A DNA stretch of 64,000 nucleotides from Maritimibacter sp. (lineage in GTDB: Bacteria > Pseudomonadota > Alphaproteobacteria > Rhodobacterales > Rhodobacteraceae), in NCBI GenBank assembly GCA_002701395.1, contig NZVC01000032.1:25947-89946 (forward strand), given 5' to 3'. This document shows positions 34,628-44,768 of the stretch, one piece after another. Position 1 is the stretch's first letter; every line of letters begins with the position of its first letter. Under the pieces are notes generated by a model, which ran no database searches, had not been told where the DNA came from, and saw only the letters and a program-made list of their open reading frames with translations. The position numbers and the translations under genes are program-made.

Positions 34628-35416
34628 TCAAACCTGCAGGACCGAGCTGACAAGCAGCTGGGTATAGCCATGCTGCGGGTCGTCCAGCACCTGATCGGTC
34701 AGGCCGGTTTCGACCACGTGCCCGTCTTTCATCACCATCAGCCGGTGCGCCAGCAACCGCACCACGGCCAAGTCGTGAGTGACGATGACGGCGGACAGGC
34801 CCATGTCGCGGACAAGACCGCGCAGCAGGTCCAGCAGCCGCGCCTGCACGCTGACATCCAGCCCGCCGGTGGGTTCGTCCATGAACACAAGGCGGGGTCC
34901 GGTCACAAGGTTGCGGGCGATCTGCAACCGCTGCTGCATGCCGCCGGAGAAGGCGGTGGGGCGGTCGTCGACCCGGTCGGCGGCGATCTCGACCCGGCCT
35001 AGCCAGTCGATCGCGGTTTCGCGGATCTCGCCGTAATGCCGCGCGCCGACGGCCATCAACCGTTCGCCGACGTTGCCGCCAGCCGACACCCCCATGCGCA
35101 GCCCGTCGCGTGCGTGCTGATGAACGAAGGCCCAGTCGGTGCGGCCTAACATCCGCCGCTCGGGCTCGGACATGGTCAGGGTGTCGCGGGGGCCATCGGC
35201 GCGGGTGTCGAAAATGACCTGCCCGCTGTCCGGCGGCAGATGCCCGGCAAGGCAGTTCAGCAACGTCGACTTGCCCGACCCGCTTTCGCCGACGATGCCC
35301 ATGACCTCGCCCGGGTACAGGTCGAATGAGACGTCGGCGCAGCCGATGCGCGCGCCATAGCGGCGGGTCAGGTCCCGCACGGACAGCAGCGGGGTCACGG
35401 GGTCATCGCGGGTCAT
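34628..35416 (-). CDS. phnK: C-P lyase complex ABC-type protein PhnK
   Basis: 262 residues with Walker [10 protein letters not shown] (about 42-50), FSGGMQQRLQIARN signature and Walker B LVFMDEPTGGLD. It resembles DppD/OppD ATPases, as PhnK does. In E. coli a PhnK dimer docks on PhnGHIJ and is required for C-P bond cleavage in vivo. The start overlaps the VOC gene by 14 bp. Confidence 0.92.
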   Translation of the reverse strand: MTRDDPVTPLLSVRDLTRRYGARIGCADVSFDLYPGEVMGIVGESGSGKSTLLNCLAGHLPPDSGQVIFDTRADGPRDTLTMSEPERRMLGRTDWAFVHQHARDGLRMGVSAGGNVGERLMAVGARHYGEIRETAIDWLGRVEIAADRVDDRPTAFSGGMQQRLQIARNLVTGPRLVFMDEPTGGLDVSVQARLLDLLRGLVRDMGLSAVIVTHDLAVVRLLAHRLMVMKDGHVVETGLTDQVLDDPQHGYTQLLVSSVLQV

Positions 35417-35804
35417 AGCTGAACTCCAACCGGGCGCCGCCGGGTTCGTTGATCATGAAATGCACCTTCGGCCCGGTGCCCGAAAGCTCTGGCGCGAACT
35501 CGACCGCGACACCCGGCCAGCCGCAGACGCGGTCGTACAGGCGATCCAGCGCCTCGCGCGTTGGCACCTTCAGCGCCACGTGGTGCAGTCCGACGTTCGC
35601 GTGCCGGTCAAAGTCGCGAAGATCGTCGCCCTTTTGCTGCCAAAGGGTCAGCTTCGCATGGCCGTTGGTGACGTAGATCGCCGGATAGTCCGGGTTGCCA
35701 CCGAACCGCGTCCAGCCAAGCCCGTCGATGAAGAAGCGGGCCGAGGCGTCAAGATCCGACACCGTCAGACCAAGATGGTCGATCCCAAGATGATCTTCGG
35801 TCAT
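35403..35804 (-). CDS. VOC-family protein inside the C-P lyase operon
   Basis: 133 residues, glyoxalase/bleomycin-resistance fold. IDHLGLTVSDLDASARFF starts the first module and LHHVALKVPTREALDRLY the second; metal ligands could be His9, His74 and Glu128 (ARLEFSYD). Its start overlaps phnJ by 4 bp, so it is expressed with the lyase. VOC members that act on phosphonates include FosA/FosX, but no such activity is proven here. It could also detoxify an aldehyde or lactone by-product. Confidence 0.78.
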   Translation of the reverse strand: MTEDHLGIDHLGLTVSDLDASARFFIDGLGWTRFGGNPDYPAIYVTNGHAKLTLWQQKGDDLRDFDRHANVGLHHVALKVPTREALDRLYDRVCGWPGVAVEFAPELSGTGPKVHFMINEPGGARLEFSYDPR

Positions 35805-36673
35805 GCCGCATCCTCGGTCATCGCACCCGCGTGCCCGGCGGCGCGCCGACCTTCGCAGTAATCGGTGTCCGAGCAGACGAACATCCGCCCGCCCGCATCG
35901 TCGGTAATCACCTCGTCAAGGTAACTGTCGTCCGCCCCGCACAGGGCGCAAGGATGCGGCGCCTTCGAAGCGTCGAAGGGGTGATCCTCGAAATCAAGGC
36001 TGACCACCTTCGTGTAGGGCGGCAGCGCATAGATCCGTTGCTCGCGCCCCGCGCCGAACAGCTGGATCGCCGCCATCTCCATCTTCGGGTTGTCGAACTT
36101 CGGGATCGGCGAGGGGTCCATGACATAGCGGTCCTCGACCTTCACCGGATAGGCGTAAGAGGTCGCGATGTGTCCGTGCCGCGAGATGTCCTCGTACAGC
36201 TTGACGTGCATCAGCCCGTATTCTTCCAGCGCGTGCATCTTCCGCGTCTCTGTCTCGCGGGGTTCGAGGAACCGCAGCGGCTCGGGGATGGGAACCTGAT
36301 AGACAAGGATCTGGTCCTCGGTCAGGTCCTCTTCCGGGATGCGGTGGCGCGTCTGGATCACGCTTGCCTCGGCGGTGCGGGTGGTGGTCGCGACGCCGGC
36401 GGTCTTCTGAAAGAACTTCCGGATCGACACCGCGTTCGTGGTGTCGTCCGCGCCTTGGTCGATGACCTTCAGCGTGTCGTCCGGGGTCAGCGTCGCCGCC
36501 GACACCTGCACCCCGCCGGTGCCCCAGCCATAGGGCATCGGCATTTCGCGGCTGGCGAACGGCACTTGGTACCCCGGCACGGCCAGCCCCTTGAGGATGG
36601 CACGGCGGATCATTCGCTTTGTCTGCTCGTCGAGGTACGCGAAGTTGTAGTCGGCAAGGGTGTCGTCACTCAT
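35801..36673 (-). CDS. phnJ: Carbon-phosphorus lyase core subunit PhnJ
   Basis: 290 residues. The C-terminus has Cys242, Cys245, Cys267 and Cys273 (HPCALCG ... FVCSDTDYC), each one residue beyond the E. coli set Cys241/244/266/272, which hold the [4Fe-4S] cluster and the catalytic thiyl Cys. The radical-SAM reaction cleaves the C-P bond to give methane (or other alkane) and a cyclic ribose phosphate. All catalytic residues are present. It follows the EamA gene by 4 bp. Confidence 0.96.
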   Translation of the reverse strand: MSDDTLADYNFAYLDEQTKRMIRRAILKGLAVPGYQVPFASREMPMPYGWGTGGVQVSAATLTPDDTLKVIDQGADDTTNAVSIRKFFQKTAGVATTTRTAEASVIQTRHRIPEEDLTEDQILVYQVPIPEPLRFLEPRETETRKMHALEEYGLMHVKLYEDISRHGHIATSYAYPVKVEDRYVMDPSPIPKFDNPKMEMAAIQLFGAGREQRIYALPPYTKVVSLDFEDHPFDASKAPHPCALCGADDSYLDEVITDDAGGRMFVCSDTDYCEGRRAAGHAGAMTEDAA

Positions 36674-36677
36674 GGTC

Positions 36678-37523
36678 CTAGGTCCGGTTCAGGCGCAGCA
36701 TGATCGCGCCGGTCAGGGTCATTGCGGTCGACACGACCTTGGCGAGGCTGATGCGCTCGCGCAGGACGGTGACGCCGATCAGAAGGGCGAAGACGATGGA
36801 GGTTTCGCGCAGGGCGGTGACAAGGGCGATGGGCGCCTGCGTGAAGGCCCACACCACGAGAAGGTAGGCAGTGAAGGACGCGCCGCCGCCAAGGAAGAAA
36901 TGCTTGCGCAGCCGCAGCGCGTCGCGGATCACGGTCGGCCGCACCACCGCCCAGCCCGCAAGGAACGCGATGCCGTCGATGGCAGCGAGCCAGCCGTAGA
37001 ACCCTAGCGCGCTTCCGGCCAGCCGCGCGCCGTGCCCGTCGATGATCGAATACCCGGCGATGAAGCCGCCGGTGATCAGCGCCAGCAGCGCGGCCTTGCC
37101 CTGAAACAGCCCGTCCGCCTTGCGTGCAAGGCTGGTCGAGGCGATGCCGACCGAGATAATCAGAATCGACGCAAGCTCGAAGGTCGAGAAGGTCTGGTGA
37201 AAGAACAACGCGGTGCCGATCACCACAAGCAGCGGCGAGGCGCCGCGCGCGATGGGATAGACCTGCGTCAGGTCGCCGATCCGATAGGCCTGGATCAGGA
37301 AGACGTTGTAGCCAAGGTGCAGCGCCACCCCGGCCAGCAGCCACGGCCAGACCTCGGGGGCGGGGACCCCGGCGAAGGGCAGCAGGACAAGGCCGAACAG
37401 GCCCTGACCCACGATCACGGCGGTCATCGACGCGGCTTTGTCGGCGCCGCCCTTGACCATCGCGTTCCAGATCGCGTGCAGCAGGGCCGCCAGCATGACG
37501 ATGGCGAAGACGGTTCCGGTCAT
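36678..37523 (-). CDS. EamA/DMT-type permease associated with phosphonate use (phn_DUF6-like)
   Basis: 281 residues with ten predicted TM helices and two EamA repeats; it starts MTGTVFAIVMLAALLHAIWNAMVKG, as in the TIGR family described as a phosphonate-utilisation-associated membrane protein. AAGGAGA lies before the ATG at 37523 (a longer frame exists without a ribosome site). It may export or import a pathway intermediate such as an amine or acylated product; the substrate is unknown. It lies directly before phnJ. Confidence 0.82.
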   Translation of the reverse strand: MTGTVFAIVMLAALLHAIWNAMVKGGADKAASMTAVIVGQGLFGLVLLPFAGVPAPEVWPWLLAGVALHLGYNVFLIQAYRIGDLTQVYPIARGASPLLVVIGTALFFHQTFSTFELASILIISVGIASTSLARKADGLFQGKAALLALITGGFIAGYSIIDGHGARLAGSALGFYGWLAAIDGIAFLAGWAVVRPTVIRDALRLRKHFFLGGGASFTAYLLVVWAFTQAPIALVTALRETSIVFALLIGVTVLRERISLAKVVSTAMTLTGAIMLRLNRT

Positions 37524-37612
37524 CCGCGGTCTCCTTGCCGTGGTCCGCGGCGTGTCAAAGTTGCGCCGCGTTCTTCGGTCAGGCTGTGGCCAAGCCAACC
37601 GAAGGACGCCCG

Positions 37613-37870
37613 ATGTTCCAATCCGTACCCTGCCGCGAAACGGTCAGCCTGCTGTGGTCGCTGGTGTTCGGCGCGGGCGACGCCTGCGTGTCGCTGTCGA
37701 TGTGGTCGGTTCTGGGCGCGCTGATCCCGTTCGGCGTAGCGGTCTTCGCGCTGCAATGGGTGGTGAAGCGCCTTCTGTTCGGCCGTCCGTCCGCCACTCG
37801 CGGTCGAGAGGCCGCGCCACCGCTGCGGGCCGGTCAGCGCCGCGCCGCGCACCTTCGCGAAGGCGACTGA
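37613..37870 (+). CDS. Small hypothetical membrane protein opposite to the phn operon
   Basis: 85 residues from an ATG with GAAGGA six bases upstream. One long hydrophobic stretch (about 10-47, possibly two helices) is followed by the basic tail typical of a cytoplasmic anchor (KRLLFGRP). No family is recognised. It is the only plus-strand gene inside the 352-bp gap between the EamA and DUF559 genes and converges on DUF559. A chance frame cannot be excluded. Confidence 0.4.
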   Translation: MFQSVPCRETVSLLWSLVFGAGDACVSLSMWSVLGALIPFGVAVFALQWVVKRLLFGRPSATRGREAAPPLRAGQRRAAHLREGD

Positions 37871-37875
37871 GCGCG

Positions 37876-38220
37876 TCAGGCAAGCCTGAGCCGCAGATCC
37901 TCCAGCACACCGGGCAGGTTGGTCAGCACGTCCGGATTCCAGTAGCGCAGTACGGTATAGCCCTTGGCTGTCAGCCACGCGTCGCGGACGTGGTCCCGCG
38001 GGTTCTGCGCGTGCTGGCCGCCGTCGACCTCGATCACCAGCCGGCGCGACGGGATCAGGAAGTCCACGATGTAGGGTCCGATCGGCGCTTGCCGCCGGAC
38101 GGACAGCCCCATGAAACGATGCGCGCGCAGCTGATGCCACAGCCGGGTCTCGGCCTCGGTCATCGTGCTGCGCAACTGCTTCGCGCGGGCCCTTTGGGTC
38201 GCGGTGCGGAAGCCGGTCAT
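37876..38220 (-). CDS. DUF559 protein, PD-(D/E)XK-like nuclease fold
   Basis: 114 residues. The core TEAETRLWHQLRAHRFMGLSVRRQ, then YIVDFLIPSRRLVIEVDGGQH, shows the D...E-x-D pattern of DUF559, related to Vsr-type endonucleases. Such genes move often and are scattered through genomes. It interrupts the usual phnI-phnJ order and lies beside a GC-rich inverted repeat, so it is probably an insertion and not a phosphonate gene. Confidence 0.82.
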   Translation of the reverse strand: MTGFRTATQRARAKQLRSTMTEAETRLWHQLRAHRFMGLSVRRQAPIGPYIVDFLIPSRRLVIEVDGGQHAQNPRDHVRDAWLTAKGYTVLRYWNPDVLTNLPGVLEDLRLRLA

Positions 38221-38303
38221 CGGGGTTCCCTGTTGCCTTGGGTCGGGCAGAGGGTGGGGCGAGGGTGGTTAAGGGCGGGTTAAATGCGGATGTTGCGACT
38301 TGC

Positions 38304-38445
38304 CCCCCTCCCTGGCCCTCCCCCCTGCAGGGGGAGGGGACCCAGAGGCGGCGAGGTCCGTCGCTTGGACGTTGGCGGTCTGACACCATCCGTGCAGGGG
38401 CACGGTATTCCCTCCCCCCTGCCGGGGGGAGGGCCAGGGAGGGGG
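38304..38445. repeat. 142-bp inverted-repeat element (BIME/MITE-like)
   Basis: Perfect 22-bp terminal arms (38304-38325 and 38424-38445), each forming part of its own hairpin: CCCTCCCCCC-TGCA-GGGGGAGGGG on the left and a TGCC-centred copy on the right. The middle part has no gene. It is the only content of the phnI-DUF559 gap apart from flanking GC-rich sequence. Confidence 0.75.
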
Positions 38446-38457
38446 CCCAATCCCCAA

Positions 38458-39522
38458 TCATTCCGCAGCCTCGCGCCGCAGCTTGCGCACCAGCTCCAGC
38501 TCGGACTGGAAATCCACGTAGTGCGGCAGCTTGATATGCTCCAGAAACCCCGTCGCCTGAATGTTGTCGCCGTGGTACAGCACGAATTCGGTGTCCTGCG
38601 CCGGGGCGCCGACGTTGTCTTCGCCCAGCTCTTCCCACCGCAACGCCCGGTCGACCAGCGCCATCGAGATTGCCTTGCGCTCCGACTGGCCGAACACCAG
38701 TCCGTAGCCCCGCGTGAACTGCGGCGGTTCGGTCTTCGAGCCTTTGAACTGGTTCACCGTCTCGCATTCGGTCAGCGTCACCTCGCCGATCTCGATCGCG
38801 AAGCCCAGTTCCGGCACCTCCATCTCGACGGCCACCGCGCCGATACGCAACTCGCCCACGAACGCATGGTTGCGCGCATAGCCGCGCTGGGTCGAGTAGG
38901 CGAGGCCCAGCGTGAACCCCTCGTCCGCCCGGGCCAGCGCCTGAAGCCGCAGCGCGCGGTCGGCGGGCAGCTCCATCGGTTCGCGCGTCAGGTCGGGCGG
39001 CGTGGCGTCATCGGCCGGGGCGTCCTCGATCAGGCCTTCCCGGTTGAGGAACTCGGTCACGTGCGGCACCTGTTCCGGCGGCGCAGTGCGCTCTGGCGCA
39101 TCGGGCACCTCGCCGTCGGCGGCGAGTTTGAAGTCCAGCAGCCGGTGGGTGTAGTCGAACGTCGGCCCCAGCACCTGCCCGCCGGGCAGGTCCTTGAACG
39201 TCGCCGAGATGCGCCGTTCGCAGGCCATGTCGCCGGTGTCCAAGGGTTGGGAATAGCCGAACCGGGGCAGGGTCGTGCGGTACGCGCGGATCAGGAAAAC
39301 CGCCTCGATCAGGTCGCCGCGTGCCTGCTTGATCGCCAGCGCGGCAAGGTCGGGATCGTACAGCGAGCCTTCGGCCATCACCCGGTTCACCGCCAGCGTC
39401 ATCTGTTCGCGGATCTGGTCCACCGACAGTTCCGCCACTGACCTGTCGCCGCGCCGCTCCTCGGCCAGCCACGTATGGGCGTTGTCGATGGCGCGCTCGC
39501 CGCCCTTTACCGCGACATACAT
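38458..39522 (-). CDS. phnI: C-P lyase complex subunit PhnI
   Basis: 354 residues starting MYVAVKGGERAIDNAHTWLAEERRG, the typical PhnI N-terminus, with conserved LALGLAYSTQRGYARNHAFVGELR-type and TEFVLYHGDNIQATGFLEHIKLPHYVDFQSEL-type C-terminal regions present. PhnI is a nucleosidase that swaps adenine of MgATP for methylphosphonate together with PhnG, H and L. The ATG shares one base with the phnH stop (TGATG). The inverted-repeat element begins 13 bp after its end. Confidence 0.94.
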   Translation of the reverse strand: MYVAVKGGERAIDNAHTWLAEERRGDRSVAELSVDQIREQMTLAVNRVMAEGSLYDPDLAALAIKQARGDLIEAVFLIRAYRTTLPRFGYSQPLDTGDMACERRISATFKDLPGGQVLGPTFDYTHRLLDFKLAADGEVPDAPERTAPPEQVPHVTEFLNREGLIEDAPADDATPPDLTREPMELPADRALRLQALARADEGFTLGLAYSTQRGYARNHAFVGELRIGAVAVEMEVPELGFAIEIGEVTLTECETVNQFKGSKTEPPQFTRGYGLVFGQSERKAISMALVDRALRWEELGEDNVGAPAQDTEFVLYHGDNIQATGFLEHIKLPHYVDFQSELELVRKLRREAAE

Positions 39523-40088
39523 CAGCAGACCTCCGTAGAGCGGGGCAGCGCGGCCAGCCGGTCGCCGCAGGTAAAGACGAAATCCAGCCCCAGCGGGAAC
39601 AGCGCGCGGTTGGCGCGGAAGGCGTCCGTTTCGGGCAGCGACAGCATGGCGGTGTCGCGGATGCCGGGGCCGCGCAGGGTGGCGCCGTCGGGGCTTAGCT
39701 GATCGGTCTCGACGATCAGCGTGGCGGACCGGTCGGGATACTCGGAGGTCCCGATAGCGAACGTAGCCTTCGGCAGGGCATCCCAGCGTCCGACGGCGAA
39801 CATCGCCTCTTCGGGGCCGGTCAACGGCGCGCCAAGGTGAAACCGGATCCAGTCGCGCACCGCGGCGCAGTCGGCATCGCCGGCAAGGTGCACCGGCGTG
39901 TCGGCGTCGCATAGCGTCAGCAGAACCGCACCGGCGGCGGGCGACAGGGGCGCGGGCGGGGTCGCGCCGGTGATGGTCTCGATCCGGCCGGGCCGGGCCA
40001 TCGCCGACATGATGGCGCGAAACGCGGTCGCGGCCTGCGGGGCCGGGTCGGCAAAGCCGCCTTCAAGATGCGCAGTGGCGGCGTTCAT
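39522..40088 (-). CDS. phnH: C-P lyase complex subunit PhnH
   Basis: 188 residues. FADPAPQAATAFRAIMSAMARPG near the start and DTAMLSLPETDAFRANRALFPLGLDFVF near the end are PhnH hallmarks. It is a structural subunit of the PhnGHIJ core. The ATG at 40088 overlaps the phnG stop (ATGA); a longer frame upstream is not PhnH-like. Confidence 0.93.
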   Translation of the reverse strand: MNAATAHLEGGFADPAPQAATAFRAIMSAMARPGRIETITGATPPAPLSPAAGAVLLTLCDADTPVHLAGDADCAAVRDWIRFHLGAPLTGPEEAMFAVGRWDALPKATFAIGTSEYPDRSATLIVETDQLSPDGATLRGPGIRDTAMLSLPETDAFRANRALFPLGLDFVFTCGDRLAALPRSTEVC

Positions 40089-40585
40089 CCGTCGTCCCCC
40101 CGCACCAGCGTGAAGAATTCGACCCGGGTCGCGGCCGCCTTTGCGGCGCGGGTGGCCCGGCGGTCGGCTTCTTCGGTCATCAGCGGGTCCAGCACATCCA
40201 ACCGGACCGTCCGCGCGGCATCGGTCTGCATCAGGGCATCGACCAGCGCCGCCGCCTCGGCATCCTGCTTGTTGCGGCCCTGCACATAGCCGTGCCCGAC
40301 CGTGCCGTCCGCCAGCTTCAGCGAACAGCGCGTCACGGTCATCTCTCCAAGATTGAACGGCCCACCTGTGGCGCCCGCACGGCCGCGCACCATGACGGCC
40401 CCGATCTCGGGCTTGCGAAGCCAGTCGAAGCCGCGCGGCAGGTCGGCGGCCAGCGCCGCGACCCGCCCGCCGGGGGCGCGGGCCAGCAGCCCAAGCCAGT
40501 CCCGGCGCGCGTCGGTGCCTGCCGTTCCGTGAGTGGATTGATCGAGCATCTCGACAGCTTCCGCCATTACTATACAACTAGACAT
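40085..40585 (-). CDS. phnG: C-P lyase complex subunit PhnG
   Basis: Up to 166 residues, first gene of the operon. RRDWLGLLARAP, PEIGAVMVRGRAGATGGPFNLGEMTVTRCSLKLADGTVGHGYVQGRNKQDAE are in the expected PhnG order. The ATG at 40585 has AAGG six bases upstream; an ATG at 40567 is the alternative. It forms the core with PhnH, I and J. Confidence 0.93.
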   Translation of the reverse strand: MSSCIVMAEAVEMLDQSTHGTAGTDARRDWLGLLARAPGGRVAALAADLPRGFDWLRKPEIGAVMVRGRAGATGGPFNLGEMTVTRCSLKLADGTVGHGYVQGRNKQDAEAAALVDALMQTDAARTVRLDVLDPLMTEEADRRATRAAKAAATRVEFFTLVRGDDG

Positions 40586-40626
40586 ATCCTGCCTTAGCAG
40601 GACGGTTTACACCACCCCAGTTGTAT
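40572..40626. promoter_or_regulatory. Candidate PhnF operator region between phnG and phnF
   Basis: Exact inverted 8-mers ATACAACT (40572-40579) and AGTTGTAT (40619-40626) flank a perfect hairpin TCCTGC-CTTA-GCAGGA (40587-40602). The whole 55-bp spacer of the divergent pair is thus symmetric. No Pho-box is seen here. Confidence 0.5.
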
Positions 40627-40640
40627 GAACTTTTGGCGAC

Positions 40641-41372
40641 ATGACGACGAAGAGTTCCCGTAAGACGCCGTTGTGGCAGGCCATCGCCGGTGCGCTGAAA
40701 GGCGACATCGCCGAGGGGCGCTATCGCGAGGGTGACAAGCTACCGACCGAGTCGGAGCTGGCAGAGCGGTTCGGTGTGAACCGGCACACGGTGCGCCATG
40801 CGCTGTCGACGCTGGTCGAGGATGGCGTGATCCGAACCCGGCGCGGGGCGGGCGCCTTCGTCACGGCGCGGCCCACCGACTATCCGCTGGGCGCGCGGGT
40901 GCGGTTCAACCAGAACCTACTTGCTGCCGGGCGGACGCCGGACCGCAAGATCCTGCAGGTCGAGGAATCCGTTCCCGCAAGCCCGGTCGTTGCAGAACGG
41001 CTGGGGCTGGCCGCGGGCGAGCCGGTCTGCGTTTATCGGGGGCTGTCGCTGGCCGACGGGCAGCCGGTTGCGCTGTTCGAAAGCCATTTCCCCGCCGCGC
41101 GCTTTGCCGGAATCGGCGCTGCCCTGCGCGAGCTGCGCAGCGTGACGCAGTCGCTGGCCCGCTTCGGGGTCGAGGACTATGTCCGGCAGTCCACGCGCCT
41201 GTCGGCGCGGGCGGCGGACGCGACGCAGGCGCTGCACCTTGGTCTGACCGAGGGCGCGCCGCTGCTGTATTCCGAAGGCGTCAACGTCGATGCCGGCGAC
41301 GTACCGGTCGAGTTCGGCCGCACATGGTTTGCGGGCGACAGGATTACGCTGACCTTGGGCGACGAGAGCTAG
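40641..41372 (+). CDS. phnF: Phosphonate-operon regulator PhnF (GntR/HutC family)
   Basis: 243 residues: winged helix (DKLPTESELAERFGVNRHTVRHALSTLVEDGVI, about 32-64) and a UTRA ligand domain (about 85-238). Divergent from phnG, as PhnF usually is. It likely represses the lyase operon until a phosphonate or phosphate-stress signal binds. The 3' end overlaps oxyR by 4 bp. Confidence 0.9.
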   Translation: MTTKSSRKTPLWQAIAGALKGDIAEGRYREGDKLPTESELAERFGVNRHTVRHALSTLVEDGVIRTRRGAGAFVTARPTDYPLGARVRFNQNLLAAGRTPDRKILQVEESVPASPVVAERLGLAAGEPVCVYRGLSLADGQPVALFESHFPAARFAGIGAALRELRSVTQSLARFGVEDYVRQSTRLSARAADATQALHLGLTEGAPLLYSEGVNVDAGDVPVEFGRTWFAGDRITLTLGDES

Positions 41373-42250
41373 GCGACGCGGCGCGGCAGGTCCCGCACGG
41401 CATTCGCGATCTCGGCGAACTGGGGGCCCATCGGACTGCTTTTGCGCCAGACCATTCCCACCGTCCGCTTTGGGCGCGGCGCACCCAGCCGGGCGACTGA
41501 CACGTCGGCTGACCGCGTCTCGGTCGCGACGGCCATCTCGGGGATCAGGGTCACTCCGATCCCGGCGCCGACCATCTGCACCAGCGTGGACAGGGAACTG
41601 CCCTCCATCAGGTCGCGCGGGCCGGTGGTGGTGGCCTGACAGAACGACAACGCCTGATCGCGAAAGCAGTGTCCCTCTTCTAGCAGAAGCAGGCGCATTT
41701 CGCGCAGGATCTCCGGGCGGGGCACCGGCAGGCCCGCGTCGGCGGCGGGGCGGACAAGCACGAAGTCCTCGTCGAACAGCGGTTCCTCGTGCAGCGCCGC
41801 CTCGGACACTGGCAGGGCCACGACGGCAAGGTCCAGCCGCGCCTCGTTCAGGTCGCGGATGAGCGAGCCGGTAATTGCCTCGCGCGGGCGGATGTCTAGA
41901 TCGGGGTTCCGCTGCCCCAGCGCCTTGATGAGGTCCGGCAGCAGGTAGGGCGCGACAGTCGGGATGACCCCGATCCGCAACCGCCCCGTCAACGGTCCTT
42001 GCGCCGCGCGGGCAAGGTCGTTCAACTCGTCCACCGCGCGCAGGATCTCTTTCGCGCGCTCGGCCAGCTCTTCGCCCAGCCCGCTTAGACGGATCTGCCG
42101 GGCGCCGCGTTCGATCAGCGGAGCCCCCAGCAGGGCTTCCAGCTCTTTTATCTGCACCGACAGCGCCGGTTGCGAGATGCCGCAGGTTTCCGCCGCGCGC
42201 CCGAAGTGGCCGTGCCGGGCCAGCGCCACGAAGTAGCGCAGGTGTTTCAT
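41369..42250 (-). CDS. oxyR: Hydrogen peroxide sensor OxyR (LysR family)
   Basis: About 293 residues from ATG 42250 (in-frame ATGs at 42265 and 42271 also exist). Helix-turn-helix in HGHFGRAAETCGISQPALSVQIKELE; the effector domain has the OxyR redox pair in GHCFRDQALSFC, matching E. coli Cys199/Cys208. Oxidation to a disulphide activates catalase genes. It is divergent from katG, the expected target. Confidence 0.92.
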   Translation of the reverse strand: MKHLRYFVALARHGHFGRAAETCGISQPALSVQIKELEALLGAPLIERGARQIRLSGLGEELAERAKEILRAVDELNDLARAAQGPLTGRLRIGVIPTVAPYLLPDLIKALGQRNPDLDIRPREAITGSLIRDLNEARLDLAVVALPVSEAALHEEPLFDEDFVLVRPAADAGLPVPRPEILREMRLLLLEEGHCFRDQALSFCQATTTGPRDLMEGSSLSTLVQMVGAGIGVTLIPEMAVATETRSADVSVARLGAPRPKRTVGMVWRKSSPMGPQFAEIANAVRDLPRRVA

Positions 42251-42270
42251 GGTCAGTCCATTCATAACCA

Positions 42271-42279
42271 TAGCCTATC
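42271..42279. promoter_or_regulatory. ATAG-C-CTAT dyad in the oxyR-katG spacer
   Basis: A perfect short palindrome made of the ATAG/CTAT half-sites known from OxyR operators, inside an AT-rich part of the spacer (42251-42310) that should carry both promoters. The spacing is tighter than in the E. coli consensus, so the call is tentative. Confidence 0.35.
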
Positions 42280-42298
42280 ATGAGTATATGAACTTTAA

Positions 42299-44620
<2,322 letters not shown>

Positions 44621-44638
44621 TCGTCGTTAAGAATTGGG

Positions 44639-44668
44639 AAAGGGCCGTCCTTCGGGGCGGCCCTTTTG
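44639..44668 (+). terminator. Terminator of katG
   Basis: Stem AAAGGGCCGTCC / GGGCGGCCCTTT closed by TTCG, running into TTTTG. Confidence 0.85.
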
Positions 44669-44768
44669 CTTTGGCTTGCCAGGATAAAGCGCCGGTTCGC
44701 TGCGTGTGATGCCGGTCCCCCGTCGAGCGTTTTCCGCCGCGATAGCAGGGTCTGAAATATGCAGGCTG

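Noticed and set aside
34328-35002. Plus-strand frame opposite phnK/phnL
   Set aside because: Low-complexity Arg/His/Gln-rich shadow of phnK; the minus-strand genes explain the region.
38304-38445. CRISPR-like repeats
   Set aside because: Only two GC-rich palindromic copies in inverted orientation, without unique spacers or cas genes.
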